From NCBI GenBank assembly GCA_963748095.1, contig CAVVIO010000070.1, forward strand, positions 1 to 64,000: a stretch of 64,000 nt of DNA. Reading direction: 5' to 3'. The position numbers and the translations under genes are program-made. Source of the DNA: CAVVIO01 sp963748095. GTDB taxonomy: Bacteria; Bacteroidota; Bacteroidia; Bacteroidales; UBA10428. The notes beneath the pieces were generated by a model, which had not been told where the DNA came from, did not search any database, and saw only the letters and a program-made list of their open reading frames with translations. Shown here piece by piece: positions 56,567-64,000 of this stretch (positions are counted from its first letter, which is position 1; each line of letters opens with the position of its first letter).

Positions 56567-58399
56567 ATGAGAAGAAGAATTATTCGCTTATTTACCTTTT
56601 TAATTGGGACACTAATAGTATTTTCCTTTTTCCAGTTTTCATCGGCTGATAATCTGACTGAAAATGAATTTGTTGTAAGAAGAGAAAAAGCAAACCCTCC
56701 TTTTTTGAATACTACTGACAATTGGGTGGATTCGGTCTTTAATTCACTGAGCCCTGCAGAAAAGATAGCCCAGCTGATAATGGTGCAGGCATATTCCAAT
56801 AAGGGACCCGAACATACTAAAGCAACTATTCAGTTGATTAAAAAATATAATATAGGAGGACTGGTATTTTTCCAGGGAACTCCCTACCGGCAGGCTAAAT
56901 TGGTAAATCAGTACCAGTCAGCTTCAAAAGTACCGCTGCTGATTGCCCAGGATGCCGAATGGGGACTTGGAATGCGGCTCGACAGTACTATAAGCTATCC
57001 CCGGCAGATGATGCTGGGAGCAATTCGCAATGAAGAGCTTATTTATAAAATGGGCGCCGATATTGCACATCAGCTAAGGGATGTTGGTGTTCAGGTTAAT
57101 TTTGCACCGGTACTCGATGTGAATAACAACCCGGCAAATCCGGTGATCAACAGTCGTTCATTTGGCGAGGACCGTGCCAATGTTGCACAAAAAGGACTTC
57201 TGTACATGCGGGGATTGCAGGATCATGGTGTTCTGGCAGTAGGTAAACATTTTCCGGGACATGGGGATACAAATATCGATTCGCATCTGGCCCTGCCAAA
57301 AGTTACTTACAACAGGCAACGGCTGGACAGCATCGAGCTTTTCCCTTTTAAGGAATTAATATATTGTGGACTGGGGGGGATCATGACTGCACACCTGAAT
57401 GTTCCGGCACTCGATTCAACTCCCGGTTTGCCTTCTACATTATCTCCCCTGGTTGTTGACAGTTTGCTGAAGAAAGAAATGCGGTTCAAAGGCCTGATAT
57501 TTACCGATGCTATGAACATGGGAGGAATTACCAGCCTTTACAAACCGGTTGAGGCTAATGTGAAAGCTCTGAAAGCCGGGAATGATATTTTGTTGATGCC
57601 CGACGAAATTAGTAAAACAATATCCGCAGTTTTACGCGAAATAAAAAAAGGAAATATTCAACAGGAAGATATTGATAGTCGCTGTAAAAAAGTATTGACG
57701 GTAAAATACTGGGCCGGCTTAAGCGAGAAGAAACAGGTAAGGCTCGACAGCCTCAACCAGCGTTTAAATCTTCCGCAATACGATGTTCTGAAAAGAAGAC
57801 TGATTGCCGCCTCACTTACGGTTTTAAAAAATAATAAAGACCTTATTCCCTTTAGAAGGCTTGATACGCTTAAAATTGCATCTGTTGCCATAGGAGAAAC
57901 AAAAGACAATGTATTTCAGCATACGCTGAACTTGTATAAGGAAATGAAAAGCATAACCATTCGAAAGGATGCTTCCGAAAAAGAGTTTATGAATATAATC
58001 TCTGAACTGAAAGATTATAACCTGGTAATCATCAGTATGCATAACACCGATATGCGTGCATCCGACGGATTTGGTATTACTCCGCAAAGTATTCGTTTTG
58101 TAGATAGTCTGGCAGCTGTTAAGCCGGTAGTCTTTGATATTTTTGCCAATCCTTATGCACTGGCTCATTTTTCTGCATTACAGCAACTCCGGGCGCTTGT
58201 TCTTTCATACGAAGATAATCCGGATGTTCAGGATATTTCCGCGCAGTTGCTGTTCGGTGCCATTGGTGCCAACGGTGTTCTGCCGGTCACCATTAATGAA
58301 GATCTGAAAGCAGGACATGGAATTAACTGTGAAAGCTATTTCGCGGTTAAGATATGGAATACCGGAAGAAGAAGGATTAGATGCCGGCAGGCTAAATAA
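56567..58399 (+). CDS. NagZ-like GH3 beta-N-acetylhexosaminidase part of a GH3/beta-lactamase fusion (frameshifted)
   Basis: N-terminal signal (about 8-26), then a GH3 barrel with the NagZ signature KHFPGHGDTNIDSHLALP (catalytic His/Asp loop) and nucleophile Asp in IFTDAMNMGG. The second GH3 domain follows (about 400-585). The expected text ends at GHGINCES, codon 58334-58336; after that the frame is wrong. In the +1 frame it goes on as ISRLRYGIPEEEGLDAG straight into the next entry, so one extra base is present near 58337. The role is cleavage of GlcNAc from peptidoglycan or chitin-like material outside the cytoplasm. In Bacteroidota such GH3 domains are often fused to a serine hydrolase. 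Confidence 0.88.
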   Translation: MRRRIIRLFTFLIGTLIVFSFFQFSSADNLTENEFVVRREKANPPFLNTTDNWVDSVFNSLSPAEKIAQLIMVQAYSNKGPEHTKATIQLIKKYNIGGLVFFQGTPYRQAKLVNQYQSASKVPLLIAQDAEWGLGMRLDSTISYPRQMMLGAIRNEELIYKMGADIAHQLRDVGVQVNFAPVLDVNNNPANPVINSRSFGEDRANVAQKGLLYMRGLQDHGVLAVGKHFPGHGDTNIDSHLALPKVTYNRQRLDSIELFPFKELIYCGLGGIMTAHLNVPALDSTPGLPSTLSPLVVDSLLKKEMRFKGLIFTDAMNMGGITSLYKPVEANVKALKAGNDILLMPDEISKTISAVLREIKKGNIQQEDIDSRCKKVLTVKYWAGLSEKKQVRLDSLNQRLNLPQYDVLKRRLIAASLTVLKNNKDLIPFRRLDTLKIASVAIGETKDNVFQHTLNLYKEMKSITIRKDASEKEFMNIISELKDYNLVIISMHNTDMRASDGFGITPQSIRFVDSLAAVKPVVFDIFANPYALAHFSALQQLRALVLSYEDNPDVQDISAQLLFGAIGANGVLPVTINEDLKAGHGINCESYFAVKIWNTGRRRIRCRQAK

Positions 58400-59642
58400 A
58401 ATCGATTCCATTGCCATGGACGCTATTTCGCAAAAGGCAACACCCGGGTGTGAGATACTTGTTGCCAGAAACGGAAAGGTAATTTATCAGAAAGCGTTTG
58501 GTTACTTTACATACAGGAGACATCATAAAGTAAGCATGGGTGATATTTACGACCTGGCATCCCTTACTAAGATTTCAGCTACCATTCCTGCTGTTATGCA
58601 TCTATACGAAGAAGATAAACTTGATATTGATGATAAAATATCCACGTATCTTCCTTACCTGGATACTACCAACAAGAAGGATATTATCATTCGTGATATT
58701 TTATTGCATCAGGCCGGATTACAGGCATGGATCCCATTTTATATATCTACCCTTGAAACCATATATCCCAACCAGGATTTTTCCAGTAACCGGTATTCAC
58801 ATACTTATCCAATCCGGATTGGAAAGCATTTTTATGTCAACAAACATTTGAAATACAAAAAAAATTATTACTCATCCCAATATTCCGATACCTTTTCTAT
58901 TCAGGTAGCCGATCATTTATATATCAACCGGTTTATTACCGATACTATTTTTCAGGCAATTGCAAGTTCCGATGTTAGTGACAATCACGAGTATAAATAC
59001 AGCGACCTTGGATTTTACCTGTTGTATCAGGCAATCGAAAGGATTACGGGAAAGCCCTATAACGAATATGTTGATTCGTTATTTTACAGCAGACTTGGAG
59101 CCGGTACCACCGGATATCTGCCCCTTAAGAGATTTGATCTGAATCGTATAGCGCCTACCGAGGATGACCTGGTGTTTCGCAAACAAGTTGTTCACGGTTA
59201 TGTGCATGATCCCGGTGCGGCAATGCTGGGCGGTGTGAGTGGCCATGCCGGTTTGTTTTCCGATGCCAACGATCTGGCCAAGCTTATGCAGTTGTATCTT
59301 AATAAAGGTGAGTACGGCGGAATAAGATTCTTCGATGCAAAAACCATTGATATGTTTACTTCATGTGGTGATTGCACGGATGGTAACCGCAGAGGACTTG
59401 GATTCGACAAACCTGAACCCGATTCTACCAAACCGGGACCGACATTCCACGGTATTTCACTGGATAGTTACGGACATACGGGTTTTACCGGTACCATGAC
59501 CTGGATAGACCCTTCCGAGCAGTTAGTTTACATTTTCCTGTCGAACCGGGTATACCCCGATGCAATTAATAATAAACTGGTTGGAATGAATGTACGGACA
59601 AAAATTCAGCAGGCTATATATGAAGCTATCAGACAGGAATAA
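58317..59642 (+). CDS. class C beta-lactamase-like serine hydrolase part of the fusion (frameshifted)
   Basis: 441 residues from an artificial in-frame ATG at 58317. Family-like text begins around 58338. SxxK motif in LASLTKISA (Ser-Leu-Thr-Lys), second motif YSDLGFYLL (YxD/N type) and third motif HTGFTGT (His in place of Lys in KTG). The domain is of the penicillin-binding/class C beta-lactamase fold, most likely a peptidoglycan or D-amino-acid peptidase/esterase and not a resistance enzyme. An unusual insert rich in Tyr/Ser lies between the first and second motifs. Joined to the GH3 part the product is about 1,024 residues. Confidence 0.87.
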   Translation: MELTVKAISRLRYGIPEEEGLDAGRLNKIDSIAMDAISQKATPGCEILVARNGKVIYQKAFGYFTYRRHHKVSMGDIYDLASLTKISATIPAVMHLYEEDKLDIDDKISTYLPYLDTTNKKDIIIRDILLHQAGLQAWIPFYISTLETIYPNQDFSSNRYSHTYPIRIGKHFYVNKHLKYKKNYYSSQYSDTFSIQVADHLYINRFITDTIFQAIASSDVSDNHEYKYSDLGFYLLYQAIERITGKPYNEYVDSLFYSRLGAGTTGYLPLKRFDLNRIAPTEDDLVFRKQVVHGYVHDPGAAMLGGVSGHAGLFSDANDLAKLMQLYLNKGEYGGIRFFDAKTIDMFTSCGDCTDGNRRGLGFDKPEPDSTKPGPTFHGISLDSYGHTGFTGTMTWIDPSEQLVYIFLSNRVYPDAINNKLVGMNVRTKIQQAIYEAIRQE

Positions 59643-59855
59643 TTTTTTTTGGTAGCTCTTATTCAGTTTTTAAGCTTGAAAGAAGTTTGGAGTATTTAAC
59701 TGTAACATTCTTTCAGGCACTTTCCAATCTTTATGCATTTCGTCCTTTGATTCATAGGTTTTAATACGCTGAATTCATGTTAAATTATTGTGTATATTTA
59801 GGAAATAAATAGGTTGTGTTTTCAATTTTAGTATGTCATTTTAATATCTGAATAA

Positions 59856-60305
59856 ATGAAAGATATTTTAATTTTCAGGGCAACATTAAAAGAGGGGATG
59901 GGGAATACATACAATGATCCTTCCCGGATAATTGCAATTCATAATTCAGGCACTCTTTACAAACTTGCAGAAGCCATAATTGATTCATTCGATTTTGATT
60001 TTGACCATGCTTTCGGTTTTTATAATAATCTCAAAAATTACTTTAAATCGGAAGAGGGATACGAGTTATTTGCTGACATTGGCGAGGAATCAGAATTTTC
60101 CGGTGTTGAAAAAACAAAGATCCGGGATGTATTTGATCAGAAAAATAAAAAATTGATGTTGGTATATGACTATGGTGATGAATGGCATTTTATTGTTGAA
60201 GTGACAGGTGAAGAAAATGATGATGGCAGCAACAATTATCCAAGGGTTGTTGAGAGTTATCTGGATGCTCCGCAACAATATCCGGGAGATGAAGATATTC
60301 CCTAA
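59856..60305 (+). CDS. pRiA4b ORF-3-like protein
   Basis: 149 residues, cytosolic. Central LVYDYGDEWHFIVEV is the signature of the plasmid pRiA4b ORF-3 family, preceded by a DFDFDHAFGFYNN segment. Acidic C-terminus ends in DAPQQYPGDEDIP. These proteins are found on chromosomes and mobile elements; no biochemical role is established. No transposase is near. Alone with about 210 nt upstream. Confidence 0.8.
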   Translation: MKDILIFRATLKEGMGNTYNDPSRIIAIHNSGTLYKLAEAIIDSFDFDFDHAFGFYNNLKNYFKSEEGYELFADIGEESEFSGVEKTKIRDVFDQKNKKLMLVYDYGDEWHFIVEVTGEENDDGSNNYPRVVESYLDAPQQYPGDEDIP

Positions 60306-60383
60306 ACCGGTCTGAAATTCACAATTTTCATGAAATTGATAATACAGTAATTTATACATACTAAACCCTTAACAACTAATGCC

Positions 60384-61016
60384 ATGAGATCACTAGTTAT
60401 TATTTTAATTTTTACGATTTTTCCGGTTTTGTGCAACGCCCAGTCGAATGACACGACCGTACTTCCCCATCCGGACAAAATAGGTGGACTTCCGCTGATG
60501 AATGCTTTAAACGAACGGCATTCCTCAAGAAATTTTATTAAGAAAGAACTTACTGCACAACAATTGTCGAATCTTTTATGGGCTACCTTCGGGGTAAACC
60601 GTCCCGACGGCAGGCGGACAGCACCTTCTGCGCGTAATTACCAGGAAGTGGATGTTTATATTGCTACTGCCCATGGAGTATATTTATATAATGCTTTTAA
60701 GAATGCTTTGATTCGTATTTCGGATAAAGATTTACGCGCCACCACTGGCACACAGGGATATGTGAAAGATGCAGCCGTGGACTTGGTTTATGTGCTCGAT
60801 AAAAAACGGGTTCCCGGAGATAATGATGAAGGGAAACTCGTCGGCGCGGCCATTTCTGCCGGAGCAATGGTTCAGAATGTATACCTGTACTGTGCTTCCG
60901 AAGGATTGGGGTGTGTAGTACGTGGTTCTTTTGATAAAGAGCAACTGGCAGATGCTTTGAAACTTGGTGGCCAGCAGGAGATAATCATTACGCAGTCAGC
61001 GGGGCCTGTTAAGTAA
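60384..61016 (+). CDS. nitroreductase-family protein with signal peptide
   Basis: 210-residue FMN-dependent nitroreductase fold: NERHSSRNFIKKELTAQQLSNLLWATFGVNR (FMN phosphate Arg/Ser), APSARNYQEVDVYIA, and GAAISAGAMVQNVYLYCASEGLGCVVRG. It begins with a clear export signal (SLVIILIFTIFPVLCNAQ), unusual for FMN enzymes, which fold in the cytosol. A group of Bacteroidota 'SagB/ThcOx-like' nitroreductases share it. Substrate unknown. Confidence 0.9.
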   Translation: MRSLVIILIFTIFPVLCNAQSNDTTVLPHPDKIGGLPLMNALNERHSSRNFIKKELTAQQLSNLLWATFGVNRPDGRRTAPSARNYQEVDVYIATAHGVYLYNAFKNALIRISDKDLRATTGTQGYVKDAAVDLVYVLDKKRVPGDNDEGKLVGAAISAGAMVQNVYLYCASEGLGCVVRGSFDKEQLADALKLGGQQEIIITQSAGPVK

Positions 61017-61035
61017 TTTTTAATAGTAGGTTAAT

Positions 61036-61893
61036 TTACCTTACCGTATTCAGCGGTTTCAGTTCTTTTCCTTTGATTTTACTGTTTTCGGGTAACGTTT
61101 CATTCAGACTTCCCTGGCGGTAGCCTTCCAGATCGATAGTAACATAGGTGTAACCGATTTTCTTGATGGTTTTAAGGATTTTTGCTCTCATTTCCTCTTC
61201 AAAGAAACGACTGATCTGTTGCGGGGCCACTTCGATCTTAACAGTATTTTTCATGTGGCGGGCCCGGATATTCCGGAAGCCAAGATCGTACAAATAATTT
61301 TCCACCTGGTCGACCATGGATAGTTTTTCCGGGGCGATTTTTTCTCCATAAGGAAAACGGGACGATAAGCAGGCCAGCGCATCTTTGTCCCATGTGGGAA
61401 GTCCCAGTTCACGCGATAATTCCCTGATTTCATTTTTAGTCATCCCGGCTTCCTGCAACGGACTACGAATGCCTTTTTCTTTAAGTGCCTTCATACCCGG
61501 CCGGTGATCTCCCAGGTCATCAGCATTCGATCCGTCGACCATATTTTTGTATTTTCCGCTTTGTGCGATTTCGCCTATTTTTTCAAATAGTTCACTTTTA
61601 CAGAAATAACAACGGTTTACCGGGTTTTCTATGAATTTTGGGTCGTCAATTTCATGGGTTTCAATTACTTCAAGCCGGGCGCCAATTATACGGGCTGTTT
61701 CCATGGCTTTCTTGTATTCGCGTGACGGGTATGTGGGAGAAACTGCTAATACTCCGAAGGCTTTTTCACCTAATGTATCCACGGCAACCTTCAGTAGAAA
61801 AGCGCTATCAACTCCACCTGAATAGGCTACGATGACCTGTCCCATTTCTTTGAGAATTCTTTTTAAAGCCTGGTATTTTTCTTCTGTTGTCAT
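61036..61893 (-). CDS. larE: ATP-dependent sacrificial sulfur transferase LarE
   Basis: About 285 residues. PP-loop ATP site IVAYSGGVDSAFLLKVA and the sulfur-donor Cys region PVNRCYFCKSELFEK, then LGLPTWDKDALACLSSRFPYG, all typical of LarE, which thiolates the pyridinium cofactor of lactate racemase. Start set at the ATG at 61893 (MTTEEKYQALKRIL), which has AAGG upstream; an in-frame ATG at 61968 would add 25 residues that are not family-like. No larA, larB or larC is in the window, so the pathway is not shown complete. Confidence 0.93.
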   Translation of the reverse strand: MTTEEKYQALKRILKEMGQVIVAYSGGVDSAFLLKVAVDTLGEKAFGVLAVSPTYPSREYKKAMETARIIGARLEVIETHEIDDPKFIENPVNRCYFCKSELFEKIGEIAQSGKYKNMVDGSNADDLGDHRPGMKALKEKGIRSPLQEAGMTKNEIRELSRELGLPTWDKDALACLSSRFPYGEKIAPEKLSMVDQVENYLYDLGFRNIRARHMKNTVKIEVAPQQISRFFEEEMRAKILKTIKKIGYTYVTIDLEGYRQGSLNETLPENSKIKGKELKPLNTVR

Positions 61894-62066
61894 TAGTAAC
61901 CTTAAAGTATTAATTATAAATCTGATATAAAAAAGTGGAAATAACGTTGTAAAATTACTTTTATGCAACCGGTTCTCCTATAGAATTAACAGAAAATTTT
62001 ATATAAATAGTTTCTGCCGGAATGTGTAACATACTATTCAGTTTTTCATTACTTTGAATTTGTTTA

Positions 62067-62453
62067 CTATTCCAGTATACAGTCAGCTTCCATTTCTACC
62101 AGCCAGTCATTTTTAATGAGACTTTTTACTTCAACAAAGGTACAAGCAGGTTTTATGGCAGCAAAATATTCACCATGCGCCCTGGCAGCATTTTCCCAGT
62201 CGAAAATATTAACCAGGTAAACCCTGGTTCTGATTACATTTTTTAAATTTCCCCCTGCATCTTCGATAGCTTTTTTAATGATTTCAATACATTGCCGGGT
62301 CTGCCGGTAGAGATCTCCCGGAAAAGCAGTGGAACCGTCCCCGGTTATCGGAGCTGTTCCAGAAACAGCTATTATATTTCCAATTCTTACAGCTCTTGAA
62401 AAACCAATAGGTTCTTCGTATATCGATCCGGATGAGATGTTTTTTCTGCTCAT
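62067..62453 (-). CDS. Rid (YjgF/YER057c) family protein lacking the key arginine
   Basis: 128 residues, homotrimer-type Rid fold: GNIIAVSGTAPITGDG, YRQTRQCIEIIKKAIEDAGGNLKNVIRTRVYL and the C-terminal VEMEADCILE. In true RidA deaminases an Arg in the R-x-x-V-E-V segment (Arg105) binds the substrate carboxylate; here the site reads KPACTFVEVKSL, so this Arg is Cys. It is more likely a Rid subgroup without enamine deaminase activity. The neighbour is larE on the same strand, about 170 nt away. Confidence 0.88.
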   Translation of the reverse strand: MSRKNISSGSIYEEPIGFSRAVRIGNIIAVSGTAPITGDGSTAFPGDLYRQTRQCIEIIKKAIEDAGGNLKNVIRTRVYLVNIFDWENAARAHGEYFAAIKPACTFVEVKSLIKNDWLVEMEADCILE

Positions 62454-62574
62454 ATTGATCTGGTTTTGAAGGTGAATATTCCTTGCAATTTTTCATGCCC
62501 AATTATTTTCTTTTTTTAATTGAAATTCTGAATATGGAACAAACAGAGCCATTATTTATTCATTTTTTATTTTT

Positions 62575-63170
62575 CAACTTTTTGAAATTGCTGAAAGTAA
62601 TAGCCATGGTTCAATTATTATATTAATCAAAGAATGTGATATAATACAAGGGCCAACGTTTCTATTACCAATTAAATATACAATAGAATAACTGAATCCC
62701 AAAAATGTGGTTGCTATAAATGCACCTTTTAAAAATTTCCATTCTTTACCAAAGAGCCCCCATATTACATGTGCAATTCCAAATGCAACTCCGGAAAATA
62801 CGATTTGAATTATGATTCCCTATCCAAGTCCCTGCAATAAATCCATTAACCAATGTCTAAAAACAACTTCCTCTAATATTCCTCCGGAAATAGCCAGGAA
62901 TCCTGTTAATTTGAACAAAGATATCTCTCTTTGCATCTCATAAACAAATGGAATTGCTTTAAAAGTATATTTTATATACAAAAAGGTTATTATAGCAGCA
63001 ATTACCCATGTAAACCAGGGAGCAAAATTACCTTTTGTCAGTCCTGAATTTTCAAAAATTGAAATTCTGAATCCGACTAAATGAATAAAAATCGGACTGA
63101 TCATTAATAAAGACAGAGTCAGTATTATCAATCCTGTTTTTCTTCGGTTTGATTTATTCTTTTTTTTCAT
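62575..63170 (-). pseudogene. CPBP-family intramembrane metalloprotease interrupted by an amber codon
   Basis: CPBP (Abi) protease fold with membrane helices. The first 116 codons (63170 down to 62823) hold helices and the motif EEVVFR (EExxxR). A TAG at 62820-62822 then interrupts the frame right after LLQGLG. The same frame continues without shift for 81 more codons and contains the other two CPBP motifs, FGIAH and HSLINI, then ends at TGA (62575-62577). Full length would be about 197 residues. One base change would restore it. Could be a recent pseudogene or a base-call error; without the second half the protease is dead. Confidence 0.85.
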
Positions 63171-63552
63171 TATAAATTGTGGGGTATTGAATTTTGTTCT
63201 AACGTCGTAAGCTCTGGAAAAAGTTTAAACCTGCTTGATGCAGGCAAAAATCCAAATAAACTTTACAAAAGAGAAAAACAACGGGTGTATTTTCCAGAGG
63301 GTGTAATACCTTTACCACATTGGCGGTATTCCTTATGCACAGGAGTAACGCCCTATACCGGGAACTACAATAACGCTTGTAAGATTATGCAAAAGAGGGT
63401 ATGAATCTTTACTTACTTACTACGAAAAAGTTGCCCTATCCCAATGTACATTTGGAAACCGCTGTATACCTACCTTTGCCAGCCAGGCAAGATCTTTTCT
63501 GCTAGGCTTATAGCCTAGCGGCTGGCTACTAAATTGGGCACTGCTTATTATT
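63171..63552. other. intergenic with hairpin, no gene
   Basis: 382 nt. One frame of 75 codons (+, 63177-63404) exists but has no family pattern. A strong nested hairpin lies at 63478-63526. Nothing else recognised. Confidence 0.6.
63478..63526. repeat. nested inverted repeats
   Basis: GCCAGCC (63478-63484) pairs with GGCTGGC (63520-63526), and inside it CTAGGC (63502-63507) pairs with GCCTAG (63513-63518) over a TTATA loop. GC-rich against an A/T-rich neighbourhood. May be a dispersed repeat or terminator; no T-run follows closely on either strand. Confidence 0.55.
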
Positions 63553-64000
63553 TTAGTATATCATCGGAATGAGTCTTTTAGTTCGTTTTTGATAATCCAA
63601 ATATTTTTGTCCAATTTGTTCAATCATAAACATCTCCTCTACTCTTATGCGATTTAAATATCCAATTAAAACAGGGAGCATCATTAAAATCATTGAAATC
63701 CAGTTTGACAAAGCAATTGAAATACCAAAGAAAATAATCAATTGTCCCAAATATCCTGGATGTCTAATATTTTTATATAATCCAGTATCAATCAATTCAT
63801 GATTATCAATTTTTGTCACCGTATAAGTGAAATGTTGCTTAAGTGTCAAAATTGAAATAATCCGAATCAATAATCCAAATATTGCCAAAGTCGCTCCAAT
63901 TACAAAAATTGAATCCCAATGGTAAATCCTACCAATAGTTGTAAATCCAATCCTAAATGAAAGGAAATAACCAATCCCAATAAAAATGAAAAGAATCCAT
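63553..64000 (-). CDS. isoprenylcysteine carboxyl methyltransferase-like membrane protein, 5' end outside window
   Basis: ICMT/PEMT-type membrane methyltransferase. The frame is open from the window end (64000) down to the stop at 63553; the TTG at 63888 is internal. Seen: several membrane helices and the family signature HELIDTGLYKNIRHPGYLG (SAM-binding RHPxY). C-terminus MIEQIGQKYLDYQKRTKRLIP is also as in the family. In bacteria the substrates are various small lipids or isoprenoids; not assigned here. The true start is beyond the window. Confidence 0.85.
   Translation of the reverse strand, partial: WILFIFIGIGYFLSFRIGFTTIGRIYHWDSIFVIGATLAIFGLLIRIISILTLKQHFTYTVTKIDNHELIDTGLYKNIRHPGYLGQLIIFFGISIALSNWISMILMMLPVLIGYLNRIRVEEMFMIEQIGQKYLDYQKRTKRLIPMIY

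Noticed and set aside
59856..60305. Transposon or plasmid remnant signalled by the pRiA4b ORF-3-like gene
   Set aside because: The family is common on chromosomes; no transposase, terminal repeats or composition shift seen.
63177..63404. 75-codon + frame in the last gap
   Set aside because: No recognisable pattern, and it begins in the region directly upstream of the CPBP gene's start on the other strand.

Overview
The window reads as chromosomal DNA of a Bacteroidota bacterium, probably a Bacteroidales/Marinilabiliales-type polysaccharide degrader. The signs are a type IX secretion sorting domain on a secreted M1 peptidase, a DUF4252 protein, TPR/PD40/OmpA and TerB-ABC architectures typical of the phylum, many secreted glycoside hydrolases, A/T-rich start regions with few strong ribosome binding sites, and promoter-like TAnnTTTG boxes. 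No rRNA, tRNA, CRISPR array, insertion sequence or prophage was recognised.

Layout. 1-6008: three secreted glycoside hydrolases on + (GH53 endo-galactanase cut by the window edge, a GH5-like enzyme, a GH2 beta-galactosidase-like lipoprotein), the end of a galactan-type utilisation locus. 6458-23032: mostly housekeeping (lipid-exporter-type ABC, purB, NfeD-type membrane protease, mltG, phosphohexomutase, murB, a glycosyltransferase, a small ABC exporter, DUF4252, maeB). 23033-24513: 1.5 kb non-coding block with diverged repeats and a long hairpin ending in a T-run. 24514-37491: methyltransferase, NlpC/P60 peptidase, LTA-synthase-like sulfatase, TrpF-like protein, DEAD-box helicase, Gfo/Idh oxidoreductase, a three-gene envelope-glycan operon (PAP2, GT39-like, GT2) and a T9SS-exported aminopeptidase. 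37492-39520: 2 kb non-coding block holding five same-orientation copies of a ~65-nt element with a GC-rich hairpin and a U-tract on the minus strand, the best candidate for an undescribed system. 39521-42593: TerB-like plus ABCG-like protein split by a frameshift, with a degenerate ATPase site. 42826-51145: sodium:solute symporter, then a minus-strand operon of a very large GH3 and two tandem CE1-type esterases (xylan-type). 51806-64000: lipoprotein beta-propeller, OmpA protein, C1 peptidase, DUF6485, a NagZ-like GH3 joined to a class C beta-lactamase-like domain, pRiA4b-ORF3 protein, secreted nitroreductase, larE, a Rid protein, a CPBP protease with an in-frame stop, and an isoprenylcysteine-methyltransferase-like gene cut by the window end.

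The genes suggest a cell that digests plant cell-wall glycans outside the cytoplasm (galactan at the left, xylan-like at 42.8-51.1 kb) and carries many envelope and peptidoglycan functions. Four genes are split by frameshifts of the same sign (one extra base) and one by an amber codon. Either the assembly carries insertion errors or several genes are recently broken. All assignments come from reading motifs; no database search was possible.
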